Below, one piece after another: positions 1 to 5,955 of a stretch of DNA of 6,938 nt; the first letter of the stretch is position 1; each line of letters begins with the position of its first letter. The notes under the pieces are model-generated. The model did not search any database. It worked only from the letters and a program-made list of their open reading frames with translations, and had not been told where the DNA came from. The stretch is taken from contig JAUTXB010000049.1 in assembly GCA_030838245.1 (NCBI GenBank), positions 1 to 6,938 on the forward strand, in the 5' to 3' direction. The position numbers were made by a program, and so were the translations under genes. The DNA comes from Acidimicrobiaceae bacterium (GTDB taxonomy: Bacteria; Actinomycetota; Acidimicrobiia; Acidimicrobiales; RAAP-2).

Positions 1-117
1 CCGTTCGTCACGGGGATCGATGGTGACCCGGGGAACGTCGTCGGCCTCTCCCTCCCCACCTTCCGCACGCTGCTGGCCCGGCTGGGCATCGAGATCACCG
101 ATCTGTGGTCGCCATGA
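1..117 (+). CDS. maf: Maf-family nucleotide pyrophosphatase, C-terminal end (partial)
   Basis: The window opens inside a reading frame (frame 1) that gives 38 residues and stops at TGA 115-117. The peptide carries the pattern GDPGNVVGLSLPTFRTLL, which matches the conserved C-terminal end of Maf/YhdE-type proteins (typically G-D-x-x-N-V-V-G-L-P/S-L with a following helix). Members of this family are cytoplasmic house-cleaning pyrophosphatases that hydrolyse dTTP, UTP or modified nucleoside triphosphates, and were first linked to septum inhibition. The catalytic N-terminal part lies outside the window, so the substrate class cannot be read. The stop overlaps the next gene's start as ATGA, indicating translational coupling and a shared operon with the dihydrouridine synthase. 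The family call rests on a short but diagnostic tail. Confidence 0.82.
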   Translation, partial: PFVTGIDGDPGNVVGLSLPTFRTLLARLGIEITDLWSP

Positions 118-1262
118 GCTGGGGCGCACCTACGGCGGTGGCGGTCCCCCCGCTGAGCATCGGGTCCCTCGAGGTCGACCCACCAGTGGTGCTCGCGCCG
201 ATGGCCGGGGTCACCAATCGGGCCTTCCGCCGGCTGTGCCGCACCTACGGCGCCGGGCTGTACGTCAGCGAGATGATCACGGCACGAGCCCTGATCGAGG
301 GCAACGCCAAGACGCTCGACATGGTCACGTTCGCCGATGACGAGCCCTACCGGAGCGTGCAGCTCTACGGGGTGGACCCTGTGGTCATGCACGCCGCGGT
401 GCGCCGGCTGATCGACGACATCGGCGTCGACCACATCGATCTCAACTTCGGCTGCCCGGCGGCCAAGGTCACCCGCAGGGGTGGTGGCGCCGCCCTCCCC
501 GTGCACCGCGCCCTCCTCCAGGCGATCATCCGGGCCACGGTGGCGGCGGCCGGATCGGTCCCGGTCACGGTGAAGCTCCGGCTCGGGGTGGACGACTCTC
601 ACATGACCTATCTGGAATCGGGTCGGATCGCCGAGGAGGAGGGTGTGGCCGCGGTCGCCCTCCACGCCCGAACGGCCGAGCAGCTCTACTCGGGATCGGC
701 TCACTGGACGGCCATCGGGGAGCTGAAGGCCCATGTCACCACGGTTCCCGTTCTGGGGAACGGGGACATCTGGGAGGCCTCCGACGCCATGGCCATGATG
801 GCGGTGACCGGGTGCGACGGCGTGGTCGTGGGGCGGGGCTGTCTGGGGCGCCCGTGGCTGTTCCGGGACCTGGCCGACGCCTTCGCTGGCCGCCCGCCCC
901 AGCGCCCGCCGAACCTGGGCGAGGTGACGACGGTGATGGTCACCCACGCCGGGCTGCTGTGCGAGCTGTTCGGCGAGAGCCATGGGATCCGGCAGTTCCG
1001 CAAGCACGTGTCCTGGTACCTGACCGGCTTCCCGGTGGGCGGCGAGCACCGGCGGGGCATGGCCCAACTCGAGTCGATGGCCGACTTGGAGGTGGCGGTG
1101 TCCTCGCTGGATGCCGACCAGCCGTTCCCAGTCGAGGCGGTGCGAATGGCCCGAGGACACACCAACGGGCCGCGGCCGGTGTCGCTCCCCCCAGGATGGC
1201 TCGAGAGCGTCGATGACCTGACCCCACCGGCCGGAGGGGACGAACTGGTCTCGGGGGGTTGA
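114..1262 (+). CDS. dusB: tRNA-dihydrouridine synthase (DusB-like)
   Basis: A 382-residue flavoenzyme that reduces uridine to dihydrouridine in tRNA using FMN and NADPH in the cytoplasm. The TIM-barrel opens with the Dus signature LAPMAGVTNRAFRRL (residues 27-41), followed by SEM (52-54), QLYG (83-86) and NFGCPAAKVTRRGGGAAL (111-128). Cys114 in NFGCP is the expected catalytic acid. Later FMN/phosphate elements are KLRLG (154-158), LHAR (183-186), GNGDI (215-219) and the VVGRGCLGRPWLF segment (238-250). The helical tRNA-binding domain follows (about 265-345), ending in RGHTNGPRPVSLPPGWL, typical of actinobacterial members. I choose ATG 114 because it overlaps the upstream stop (ATGA); an in-frame GTG at 105 would add three residues. 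There is no clear ribosome-binding site, which fits coupling to the maf-like gene. DusB rather than another Dus class is inferred from overall resemblance. Confidence 0.93.
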   Translation: MSWGAPTAVAVPPLSIGSLEVDPPVVLAPMAGVTNRAFRRLCRTYGAGLYVSEMITARALIEGNAKTLDMVTFADDEPYRSVQLYGVDPVVMHAAVRRLIDDIGVDHIDLNFGCPAAKVTRRGGGAALPVHRALLQAIIRATVAAAGSVPVTVKLRLGVDDSHMTYLESGRIAEEEGVAAVALHARTAEQLYSGSAHWTAIGELKAHVTTVPVLGNGDIWEASDAMAMMAVTGCDGVVVGRGCLGRPWLFRDLADAFAGRPPQRPPNLGEVTTVMVTHAGLLCELFGESHGIRQFRKHVSWYLTGFPVGGEHRRGMAQLESMADLEVAVSSLDADQPFPVEAVRMARGHTNGPRPVSLPPGWLESVDDLTPPAGGDELVSGG

Positions 1263-1270
1263 ACCGACCG

Positions 1271-1276
1271 TATTGT
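1271..1276 (+). promoter_or_regulatory. Possible -10 box (TATTGT) before the ABC-F gene
   Basis: TATTGT fits the actinobacterial TANNNT -10 pattern and lies just after the dus stop in the 118-base gap before the ABC-F gene. It would place transcription start near 1283 and give the ABC-F mRNA a leader of roughly 100 bases. No convincing -35 is visible. This is a weak, pattern-only call, and it competes with the tiny ORF at 1280-1381, whose ATG would lie upstream of that start site. Confidence 0.25.
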
Positions 1277-1279
1277 CGG

Positions 1280-1381
1280 ATGTGGGAGGATAAGAGGCGG
1301 GTTACACGCGCCGGGAACCGCCGGCACGTCGTTCCGGTACTCACGTCCGGTCGGGCCCCGCTCACCTCTCCCCCTCCCTGA
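1280..1381 (+). CDS. Possible 33-codon leader ORF overlapping the ABC-F start
   Basis: An ATG at 1280 opens 33 codons (MWEDKRRVTRAGN..., ending in three prolines) and stops at TGA 1379-1381. The A of that stop is the first base of the ABC-F ATG, giving a TGATG junction. The ABC-F start has only pyrimidine-rich sequence before it and no Shine-Dalgarno, so termination-reinitiation from this ORF would be a plausible way to load ribosomes. Against it: the ORF has no ribosome-binding site of its own, its third-position GC is lower than in the neighbouring genes, and short open frames are common by chance in GC-rich DNA. The peptide is rich in Arg and resembles nothing I recognise. Confidence 0.25.
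   Translation: MWEDKRRVTRAGNRRHVVPVLTSGRAPLTSPPP
1314..1335 (+). other. Inverted repeat in the dus/ABC-F gap
   Basis: GGAAC (1314-1318) pairs with GTTCC (1331-1335) across a 12-base loop. The stem can be extended by CC/GG (1311-1312 with 1336-1337) if G1313 bulges out. No T-run follows. It could be a weak terminator for the dus operon or a leader hairpin for the ABC-F mRNA; the sequence does not distinguish these. Confidence 0.2.
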
Positions 1382-2979
1382 TGATCGTCGGATCCTCCCT
1401 CACCATCGAAATCGGCGACCGGACTCTGCTCTCGGACGCCTCCTTCGTCATCGGCGCCGGTGAGAAGGTCGGACTGGTCGGCCGCAACGGGACGGGCAAG
1501 TCGACCTTCATCTCCGTGGTCATCGAGGAGCCGGGACGCAACGTCCGCTCCACGGGCAGCGTGCGCATCCGAGGCACCTTCGGCTACCTCCCCCAGGTGC
1601 CGGTCCCCCAGGGTCTCGGCCTCGACCCCAACGGCTTCTCCCACGTCCTGTCGGCCCGGGGCCTCGATGTCCTCGACGACGCGCTGGGCAAGGCTCGCAC
1701 CCAAATGGCCAAGGACCCGAGCTCGGAGAACATCGAGCTGTTCTCCGACTTGGAGGAGCAGTTCCGTGAGAACGGCGGCTATGAGGCCGAAGCCATCATG
1801 GCCCGGCTGGCCGATGGCCTGGGACTGCGCCAGGAGCTGTTGCTCGAGGACATCGAGGGGCTGTCCGGCGGCCAGCGGCGACGGGTCGACCTCATCCGCA
1901 TCCTGTTCCAAGGGCCGGACATGATGATCCTGGACGAGCCGACCAACCACCTCGACCTCCCAGCCAAGAAGTGGCTCATGGAGGAGCTGGAGAAATTCGC
2001 CGGCGCCATCTTGGTGGTCAGCCACGACCTGAAGCTCCTGGACCGCTCCATCAACAAGGTGCTCCACCTCTCCGACAGCCGCCTCCACGAGTTCAAGGGC
2101 ACCTACTCGAGTTACCTCACCCAGCTGGAGGCGGACCTGACCCAGCGGGAACGCTCGGCCCAGTTGGAAGGACGGGAGATCAAGCGCTTGTCGACGCTGG
2201 CCGACTCCATGCGAGGCAGCACCAACCGGCGGGCCCGCATCGCCAAGTCCATCGACAAGCGGGTCGAGCGGCTGGAGTCGTCGAAGACCGAGGTCCACAA
2301 GCGCGAGCGGGCCAGCAAGTTCCGGCTGCCCACTCCCCGGCGGTCGGGCGAGGTCCCGCTGCGGACCCACGAGCTGGCCGTGCGCTATGGGGCGTCCACC
2401 GTCTTGTCCAAGGTGGAGTTCCACGCCCGTCGCGGTGACCGGATCGTGATCGTGGGACGCAACGGTGCCGGCAAGTCGAGCTTGCTGCGCTGCCTGGCCG
2501 GGGTGCAGAAGCCCTCGGGCGGCAGCATCGAGCTGGGGGCCAACGTGGTCTTGGGCTACTTCGCCCAGGAGCACGAACAGGTCGACCTGAGCGCAACCGT
2601 GCTCGAGAACCTGGACGACAGCGTGCTGACCACCGAGACGGAGCGACGGGCGCTCCTGGGATCGTTCGGCATCGCTGGAAAGGCCGCCCACCAGATGCCG
2701 GGCACGCTTTCGGGCGGCGAGCGGGCCAAGCTGGGCCTGGCCATGCTGGCCGCCGGGCAGGCCAACGTGCTCCTCCTCGACGAGCCGACCAACAACCTCG
2801 ATCCGTCATCGATCAAGGCGGTCGGCGGCATGCTCAGCGACTGGGAGGGCACCGTCGTCGTGGTCAGCCACGACCGTGACTTCGTCGCCGCCCTCGAGCC
2901 GACCCACTGCCTGTTGCTGCCGCAAGAGCAGTTCCTCCACTGGGACGAGAGGTACCTTGAGCAGGTGGAGATGAAGTGA
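1381..2979 (+). CDS. ABC-F family ATPase (Rv1473-like), ribosome-associated
   Basis: A 532-residue protein with two ABC ATPase domains and no membrane segments, the layout of ABC-F proteins that act on the ribosome (translation factors or antibiotic-target protectors) rather than transport. Domain 1: Walker A GRNGTGKST (34-42), signature LSGGQ (161-165), Walker B ILDEP (183-187) followed by TNHLD, H-loop His215. A charged linker helix pair (about 240-320), rich in Arg, Lys and Glu, is the segment that in this family reaches toward the peptidyl-tRNA. Domain 2: Walker A GRNGAGKSS (359-367), Q-loop FAQ (394-396), signature LSGGE (443-447), Walker B LLLDEP (464-469) followed by TNNLD, H-loop His497. 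All catalytic motifs are intact. The closest protein I recall is M. tuberculosis Rv1473, annotated as a macrolide ABC protein; resistance here is inference only. The start fits the family N-terminus (M-I-x-x-x-x-L) but has no Shine-Dalgarno. The membrane-protein gene follows after 28 bases. Confidence 0.92.
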   Translation: MIVGSSLTIEIGDRTLLSDASFVIGAGEKVGLVGRNGTGKSTFISVVIEEPGRNVRSTGSVRIRGTFGYLPQVPVPQGLGLDPNGFSHVLSARGLDVLDDALGKARTQMAKDPSSENIELFSDLEEQFRENGGYEAEAIMARLADGLGLRQELLLEDIEGLSGGQRRRVDLIRILFQGPDMMILDEPTNHLDLPAKKWLMEELEKFAGAILVVSHDLKLLDRSINKVLHLSDSRLHEFKGTYSSYLTQLEADLTQRERSAQLEGREIKRLSTLADSMRGSTNRRARIAKSIDKRVERLESSKTEVHKRERASKFRLPTPRRSGEVPLRTHELAVRYGASTVLSKVEFHARRGDRIVIVGRNGAGKSSLLRCLAGVQKPSGGSIELGANVVLGYFAQEHEQVDLSATVLENLDDSVLTTETERRALLGSFGIAGKAAHQMPGTLSGGERAKLGLAMLAAGQANVLLLDEPTNNLDPSSIKAVGGMLSDWEGTVVVVSHDRDFVAALEPTHCLLLPQEQFLHWDERYLEQVEMK

Positions 2980-3007
2980 CGGTGGACCCCACGCACCCGG
3001 ATTGAGG

Positions 3008-3718
3008 ATGGCGGAGCGCCCACTCGCGCCGAACGCACCGGGGGTCGAGCGTCTGCTGGCGCTGTCCGACGGCGTGGTCGCCATCGCCTTGACACTGCTG
3101 GTCCTGTCGCTCCACGTGCCCAACCTGCCCCACAGTCACAACAACGCCATATCGGCGGATTGGCTAGCCCACCAACTCAGGGCGCTGTCCGACCCACTGA
3201 TCAGCTACGTGGTGGCGTTCTACGTGATCTGCCAGTTCTGGCTGGCCCACCACCGGGCCTTCCGCCTCATGGCCGGACACGACGAAGGGCTGGCGTGGTG
3301 GAACTTCTTCTTCCTCTTCACCCTGACGTTGCTGCCCTTCACCAGCAACCTGCTCGGTCAGTTCGGCAGCAACCCCCTGGCCGTGGACATCTTCTCGATC
3401 AACCTGATCCTGGCCAGCGTGTCCACCTTCACCGTCGTCACCGTGGCCCAGCGCCGGGGGCTGTTGGTGCCCTGGGCCGAGCGGCAGGCGATCCGGTCCG
3501 GTCGCTTGCGCACCCTGGGGGTAGTGATGGTGGTGGCCATCTCCATTGTGGTTGCCACCTACAACACTGAGGCGGCCAAATATGTCTGGCTGCTCATCGC
3601 CGTCGTACCCCATTCGCTGACCCGATGGTTCGACACGTACCGGCCCATCGAACCGGGAACGCTGGTGCGAGTGCCGGCAAGTCCGGCTGACGCGCCGGAC
3701 CCCGAGGGAACCGCGTAG
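3008..3718 (+). CDS. TMEM175/DUF1211-family membrane protein, putative K+ channel
   Basis: A 236-residue protein with six likely membrane helices (about 15-36, 59-82, 97-117, 127-147, 169-185 and 190-205). The first helix carries the family signature R-x4-S-D-G-V-x-A-I-A-x-T-L-L-V-L (from Arg15 through Leu33), the R/S-D-G motif of bacterial TMEM175 proteins. Characterised bacterial members have six helices per subunit and form tetrameric K+-permeable channels without a classical TVGYG filter. Function here is inferred from family. The C-terminal tail (about 210-236) is polar and Pro-rich. ATG 3008 is taken as start; an in-frame TTG at 3002 would add two residues, and neither has a Shine-Dalgarno. 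It lies 28 bases after the ABC-F gene on the same strand with no promoter visible between them, so cotranscription is likely. Confidence 0.85.
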   Translation: MAERPLAPNAPGVERLLALSDGVVAIALTLLVLSLHVPNLPHSHNNAISADWLAHQLRALSDPLISYVVAFYVICQFWLAHHRAFRLMAGHDEGLAWWNFFFLFTLTLLPFTSNLLGQFGSNPLAVDIFSINLILASVSTFTVVTVAQRRGLLVPWAERQAIRSGRLRTLGVVMVVAISIVVATYNTEAAKYVWLLIAVVPHSLTRWFDTYRPIEPGTLVRVPASPADAPDPEGTA

Positions 3719-3735
3719 GCATTCATGGGGGCGAC

Positions 3736-3758
3736 CGGCGGCACCTTCTAGGCTGCCG
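3736..3758 (+). terminator. Hairpin between the TMEM175-like and MTHFR-like genes
   Basis: CGGCGGC (3736-3742) pairs with GCTGCCG (3752-3758), a 7-bp stem with one G-U pair and a 9-base loop. It starts 18 bases after the TMEM175-like stop and ends just before the next ATG. There is no T-run, so it is at best an atypical terminator for the upstream operon. It contains the candidate -10 box of the next gene, so it would form in read-through RNA but be absent from a leaderless MTHFR-like transcript. Confidence 0.3.
3749..3754 (+). promoter_or_regulatory. Leaderless -10 box (TAGGCT) of the MTHFR-like gene
   Basis: TAGGCT fits TANNNT and ends exactly six bases before ATG 3761, so transcription would begin at or next to the A of the start codon. 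The gene has no Shine-Dalgarno, as expected for a leaderless mRNA. No good -35 is seen. The TAG of the box is also the last in-frame stop before the gene, so ATG 3761 is the earliest possible start. Confidence 0.5.
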
Positions 3759-3760
3759 TC

Positions 3761-4540
3761 ATGGGGGCACGGTCATTCGAGCTGATCTGCGAGATCGAGC
3801 CACCGACCGCGCCCGACCTGGACCACGTCCGTCGTCAGATCGACACGCTGGGCCCGATCGCATCGGCGTTCCTCATCCCCGACAACCACATCGGCCGGGC
3901 CACCGTCTCCAGCGTGGCCGTGGCCCACGAGGTGCAGGTGATGGGCGGACGGTCGATCGCCTGTCTCAACGCCAGGGACCGAAACCTGCTGGGCTTCCAG
4001 CGCGATCTCCTCACCGCCGCCGCCTACGGCGTCGACCAGTTCCTGTTCGTCTACGGCGACAAGCCGGCGACCGGTGGGCGCACCGGCGAACTCACCGTCC
4101 GGACCATGCTCGACGAGGCGCGGGCGTTCGCCGCACGACCGGGACTGGCCCGGGTCACCCCGTTCCGGGTCGGCGCCGCCGCCGGGCTCGGTCCGTTGCC
4201 GGAGTGGAAGCGCCAGGCGGATTTCCTCTTCGTCCAGGTCGGTTTCTCCCTCGAGCCGCTCCTCCGTTGGCGCGAGCAGGTCGGTCTCGACATACCGGTC
4301 TACGCCGGGGTCATGACCCTGGCCAGTGCGACCATGGCGGCCAATCTGGCCGCCAGTATCCCGGATATCGACATCCCTGCCGCTCTCGTCCGCTCGATCG
4401 AACGCGACCCCGATGCCGGGGTCGCGGCGGCATGCGAGCTGGTACTCCAGGTCCGCGACAGCGATGCCTTCGAGGGGGTCCACCTGGTCCCCGTCTCTCG
4501 GTACCGGGAGGTCGCGGCCCGGCTGGAGGGCGTGCTCTGA
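3761..4540 (+). CDS. Methylenetetrahydrofolate reductase-like protein (divergent, short)
   Basis: A 259-residue TIM-barrel protein of the MTHFR type (PF02219-like). It keeps FELICEIEPP (6-15), where Glu11 corresponds to the catalytic Glu of FEFFPP in E. coli MetF; PDN (40-42); the ARDRN core motif (71-75); YGD (98-100), where Asp100 corresponds to the FAD-contacting Asp; ADFLFVQ (153-159), with Gln159 at the place of the substrate-contacting Gln; and IPVYAGVM (178-185) followed by the IP-x-x-L helix near 205-209. MetF makes 5-methyl-THF from methylene-THF with FAD and NAD(P)H, feeding methionine synthesis. The protein is shorter than E. coli MetF (296 residues) and its motifs are diverged, so it may act on a related folate or partner with another protein. 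No folate or methionine gene is adjacent. It runs convergent to the Nudix gene, with 67 bases between the stops. Confidence 0.8.
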   Translation: MGARSFELICEIEPPTAPDLDHVRRQIDTLGPIASAFLIPDNHIGRATVSSVAVAHEVQVMGGRSIACLNARDRNLLGFQRDLLTAAAYGVDQFLFVYGDKPATGGRTGELTVRTMLDEARAFAARPGLARVTPFRVGAAAGLGPLPEWKRQADFLFVQVGFSLEPLLRWREQVGLDIPVYAGVMTLASATMAANLAASIPDIDIPAALVRSIERDPDAGVAAACELVLQVRDSDAFEGVHLVPVSRYREVAARLEGVL

Positions 4541-4567
4541 CGGAGGGTGGGGCTATGGGTCTGGTGA

Positions 4568-4581
4568 CGTCATCGTTGACG
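4568..4581. terminator. Small hairpin between convergent genes
   Basis: CGTCA (4568-4572) and TGACG (4577-4581) form a perfect 5-bp stem with a four-base loop in the middle of the 67-base gap between the convergent MTHFR-like and Nudix stops. No T-run flanks it on either strand. It sits where a shared bidirectional terminator is expected but is weak. Confidence 0.2.
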
Positions 4582-4607
4582 AGGGTCCGAGGCCACGCCG
4601 TTCGGAG

Positions 4608-5069
4608 TCAGAGGAGCCCGAGTCGGCTCAGCGTGGACGAGAAGGCGTCGAACAGCTCGAGCTCGCCCAGCTCGTGGTCGGCCACCCACCGGGCCTCGGC
4701 CGTCTCCCAGCCCAGCGTGGCCGGGGGATCGAACCGTAGGGGCACGTCGATGATCACCGTCCAGTAGGACCATCCACCGTGGTCGTCCTGGTGGGTCTCC
4801 CCGAGCTCGAACCGGTCGAGCTGGTGACCGATCTCCTCGCCGAACTCTCGCAAGGCGCCATCGATGGGTGCCTCGCCGAGATCGAGGGCTCCACCGGGAA
4901 TAGCCCAGGTGCCGCCCCGATGGCAGTGCATCGAACGTCGGGCCAGGAAGTACCAGGTGCCGTCGGGACCGACATGGCGGACCAGCACGCCGGCCGCTCC
5001 GTACTTCCCCCACCGCATGGACCCGTCGGCCAGCGTGATGAAACCGTCGCCCGATCCGGCGAGATTCAC
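4608..5069 (-). CDS. Nudix hydrolase
   Basis: A 153-residue cytoplasmic Nudix enzyme, expected to cleave a nucleoside diphosphate linked to another moiety using Mg2+ or Mn2+. The Nudix box is complete at residues 60-82: G-x5-E-x7-R-E-F-G-E-E-I-G-H, with Glu75, Glu78 and Glu79 as metal-binding candidates; only the last position (His instead of a hydrophobic residue) departs from consensus. The N-terminal block GDGFITLADGSMRWGKYGAAGVLV (7-30) and HCHRGGTWAIPGG (48-60) are typical of actinobacterial Nudix proteins. The substrate cannot be deduced. GTG 5069 is the earliest start in frame and no Shine-Dalgarno precedes it; a 13-codon ORF ends on it through a GTGA overlap. It lies 87 bases downstream of the SDR gene on the same strand. 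Confidence 0.88.
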   Translation of the reverse strand: MNLAGSGDGFITLADGSMRWGKYGAAGVLVRHVGPDGTWYFLARRSMHCHRGGTWAIPGGALDLGEAPIDGALREFGEEIGHQLDRFELGETHQDDHGGWSYWTVIIDVPLRFDPPATLGWETAEARWVADHELGELELFDAFSSTLSRLGLL

Positions 5070-5107
5070 GATGGCGGCACTTTGGTCTTGGCTTCGGGCA
5101 CGGTCAT
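5066..5107 (-). CDS. Possible 13-codon upstream ORF overlapping the Nudix start
   Basis: On the - strand ATG 5107-5105 opens MTVPEAKTKVPPS and ends at TGA 5068-5066. The stop overlaps the Nudix GTG as GTGA. Since the Nudix gene lacks a ribosome-binding site, coupled translation is conceivable. The alternative is that this was once the Nudix N-terminus in another frame, but the family's conserved region already begins at residue 7 of the Nudix ORF, so no frameshift is needed. No ribosome-binding site is seen before the tiny ORF. Confidence 0.22.
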   Translation of the reverse strand: MTVPEAKTKVPPS

Positions 5108-5156
5108 AGTCTCAAGTCAGGTTGTAGGGGAAACCGAGGACGCCCGACGGATGCGC

Positions 5157-5906
5157 CTACGGCTGCCGGTTGGCCGACAGCCATTGTTCCCATGTCTGGG
5201 TCCCCACTTTATGGTCGGGAGCGAGATGGGCGCCCTGGTCGAAGGCTTTGACGAATCCGACAACGGGGAGCGGGAGCAGACGGGCCCGCTTGCCGGTGAC
5301 CCTCGCTCTGATCCGGTTGAGCTCGTCGATCGAGAGGACCTCCGGACCGCCAATGTCGGGGGCGTGCCCGCTGGGACCGACAGCCACCAGCTCGGCCAGG
5401 CGCACGCTCACGTCGCCGGTGGCAATGGGCTGGAAGCGAAGGTGCGGTGTCTTGACGAACACCGGCATGCCCAGGAATCGATCGACAAGGTCATGGAACT
5501 GGGTGGCGCGCTGGATGGTCCAGTGACCGTCGGACTGCTCGAGCAGGCGTTCTGCCTCCAACTTCGTCCGGTAGTAGGCGAAAGGATTCTGATCCACACC
5601 GACGATGGAGACATAGAGCACGTGCCGGTCGCCGCGAGCGGCCAGCAGCGTGCGCATCCCCCCGAGCTCGGTCGGCTTGGCGCTCCAGGTGCTGGCCACC
5701 GCTTGGACGACGGTGTCGACCCCCTCGAGCGCCGCAGCCAGGCCCTCGCCGCTGCGGACGTCACCTCGGTAGGCCGTCACCCCCGATGTCACGGTCGGGG
5801 TGGTCTGGCGCGACAGGACGCGCACGGTATGCCCCCGCTCGACCAGGGTTGGGGTCAGGCGCCGGCCGAGCGTGCCCGTTCCTCCGATGACCAGCACCTG
5901 CGCCAC
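5157..5906 (-). CDS. NmrA-like atypical SDR / NAD(P)-binding protein
   Basis: A 249-residue Rossmann-fold protein. The dinucleotide motif VLVIGGTGTLGRRL (4-17) has the GGTGxxG form of NmrA-like and atypical short-chain dehydrogenases, and Arg33 after the second strand favours NADP(H). Other family marks are GDV (48-50), VSIVGVD (99-105), YYRTK (111-115, a Y-x3-K pair) and WTIQRATQFHDL (129-140), followed by GGPEVLSIDEL (187-196). Substrate is unknown; relatives act as quinone or sugar-type reductases or as redox-sensing regulators. I take GTG 5906 as start because the Rossmann strand begins at once; the open frame extends 38 codons further upstream, but that part is shadow of the VOC gene and gap. 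It starts 49 bases after the VOC stop, with a possible own promoter. Confidence 0.88.
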   Translation of the reverse strand: MAQVLVIGGTGTLGRRLTPTLVERGHTVRVLSRQTTPTVTSGVTAYRGDVRSGEGLAAALEGVDTVVQAVASTWSAKPTELGGMRTLLAARGDRHVLYVSIVGVDQNPFAYYRTKLEAERLLEQSDGHWTIQRATQFHDLVDRFLGMPVFVKTPHLRFQPIATGDVSVRLAELVAVGPSGHAPDIGGPEVLSIDELNRIRARVTGKRARLLPLPVVGFVKAFDQGAHLAPDHKVGTQTWEQWLSANRQP

Positions 5907-5914
5907 AGAATCCG

Positions 5915-5920
5915 ACCTTA
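5915..5920 (-). promoter_or_regulatory. Candidate -10 box (TAAGGT) for the SDR gene
   Basis: On the - strand TAAGGT fits TANNNT and ends eight bases before GTG 5906, so transcription would begin at or very near the start codon. The same bases (AAGG) could instead act as a weak ribosome-binding site with a 9-base spacing. Either reading supports GTG 5906 over the longer open frame. Confidence 0.35.
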
Positions 5921-5955
5921 CTGTTCGATCTGGGCCCACAGGGTCGTGGTCACAG

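Noticed and set aside
940..2691. Long - strand open frame (583 codons) opposite dus and the ABC-F gene
   Set aside because: It is low-complexity, resembles no family and lies opposite two clearly real genes; long antisense frames are expected in GC-rich DNA.
2982..3005. GTG at 2982 as an earlier start for the TMEM175-like gene
   Set aside because: It is in a different frame and meets a stop at 3003-3005.
5914..5929. Half SOS-like site (TCGAACAGTAAGGTCG on the - strand) near the SDR start
   Set aside because: Only the left GAAC half-site is present; the right half does not match GTTC, so LexA binding is not expected.
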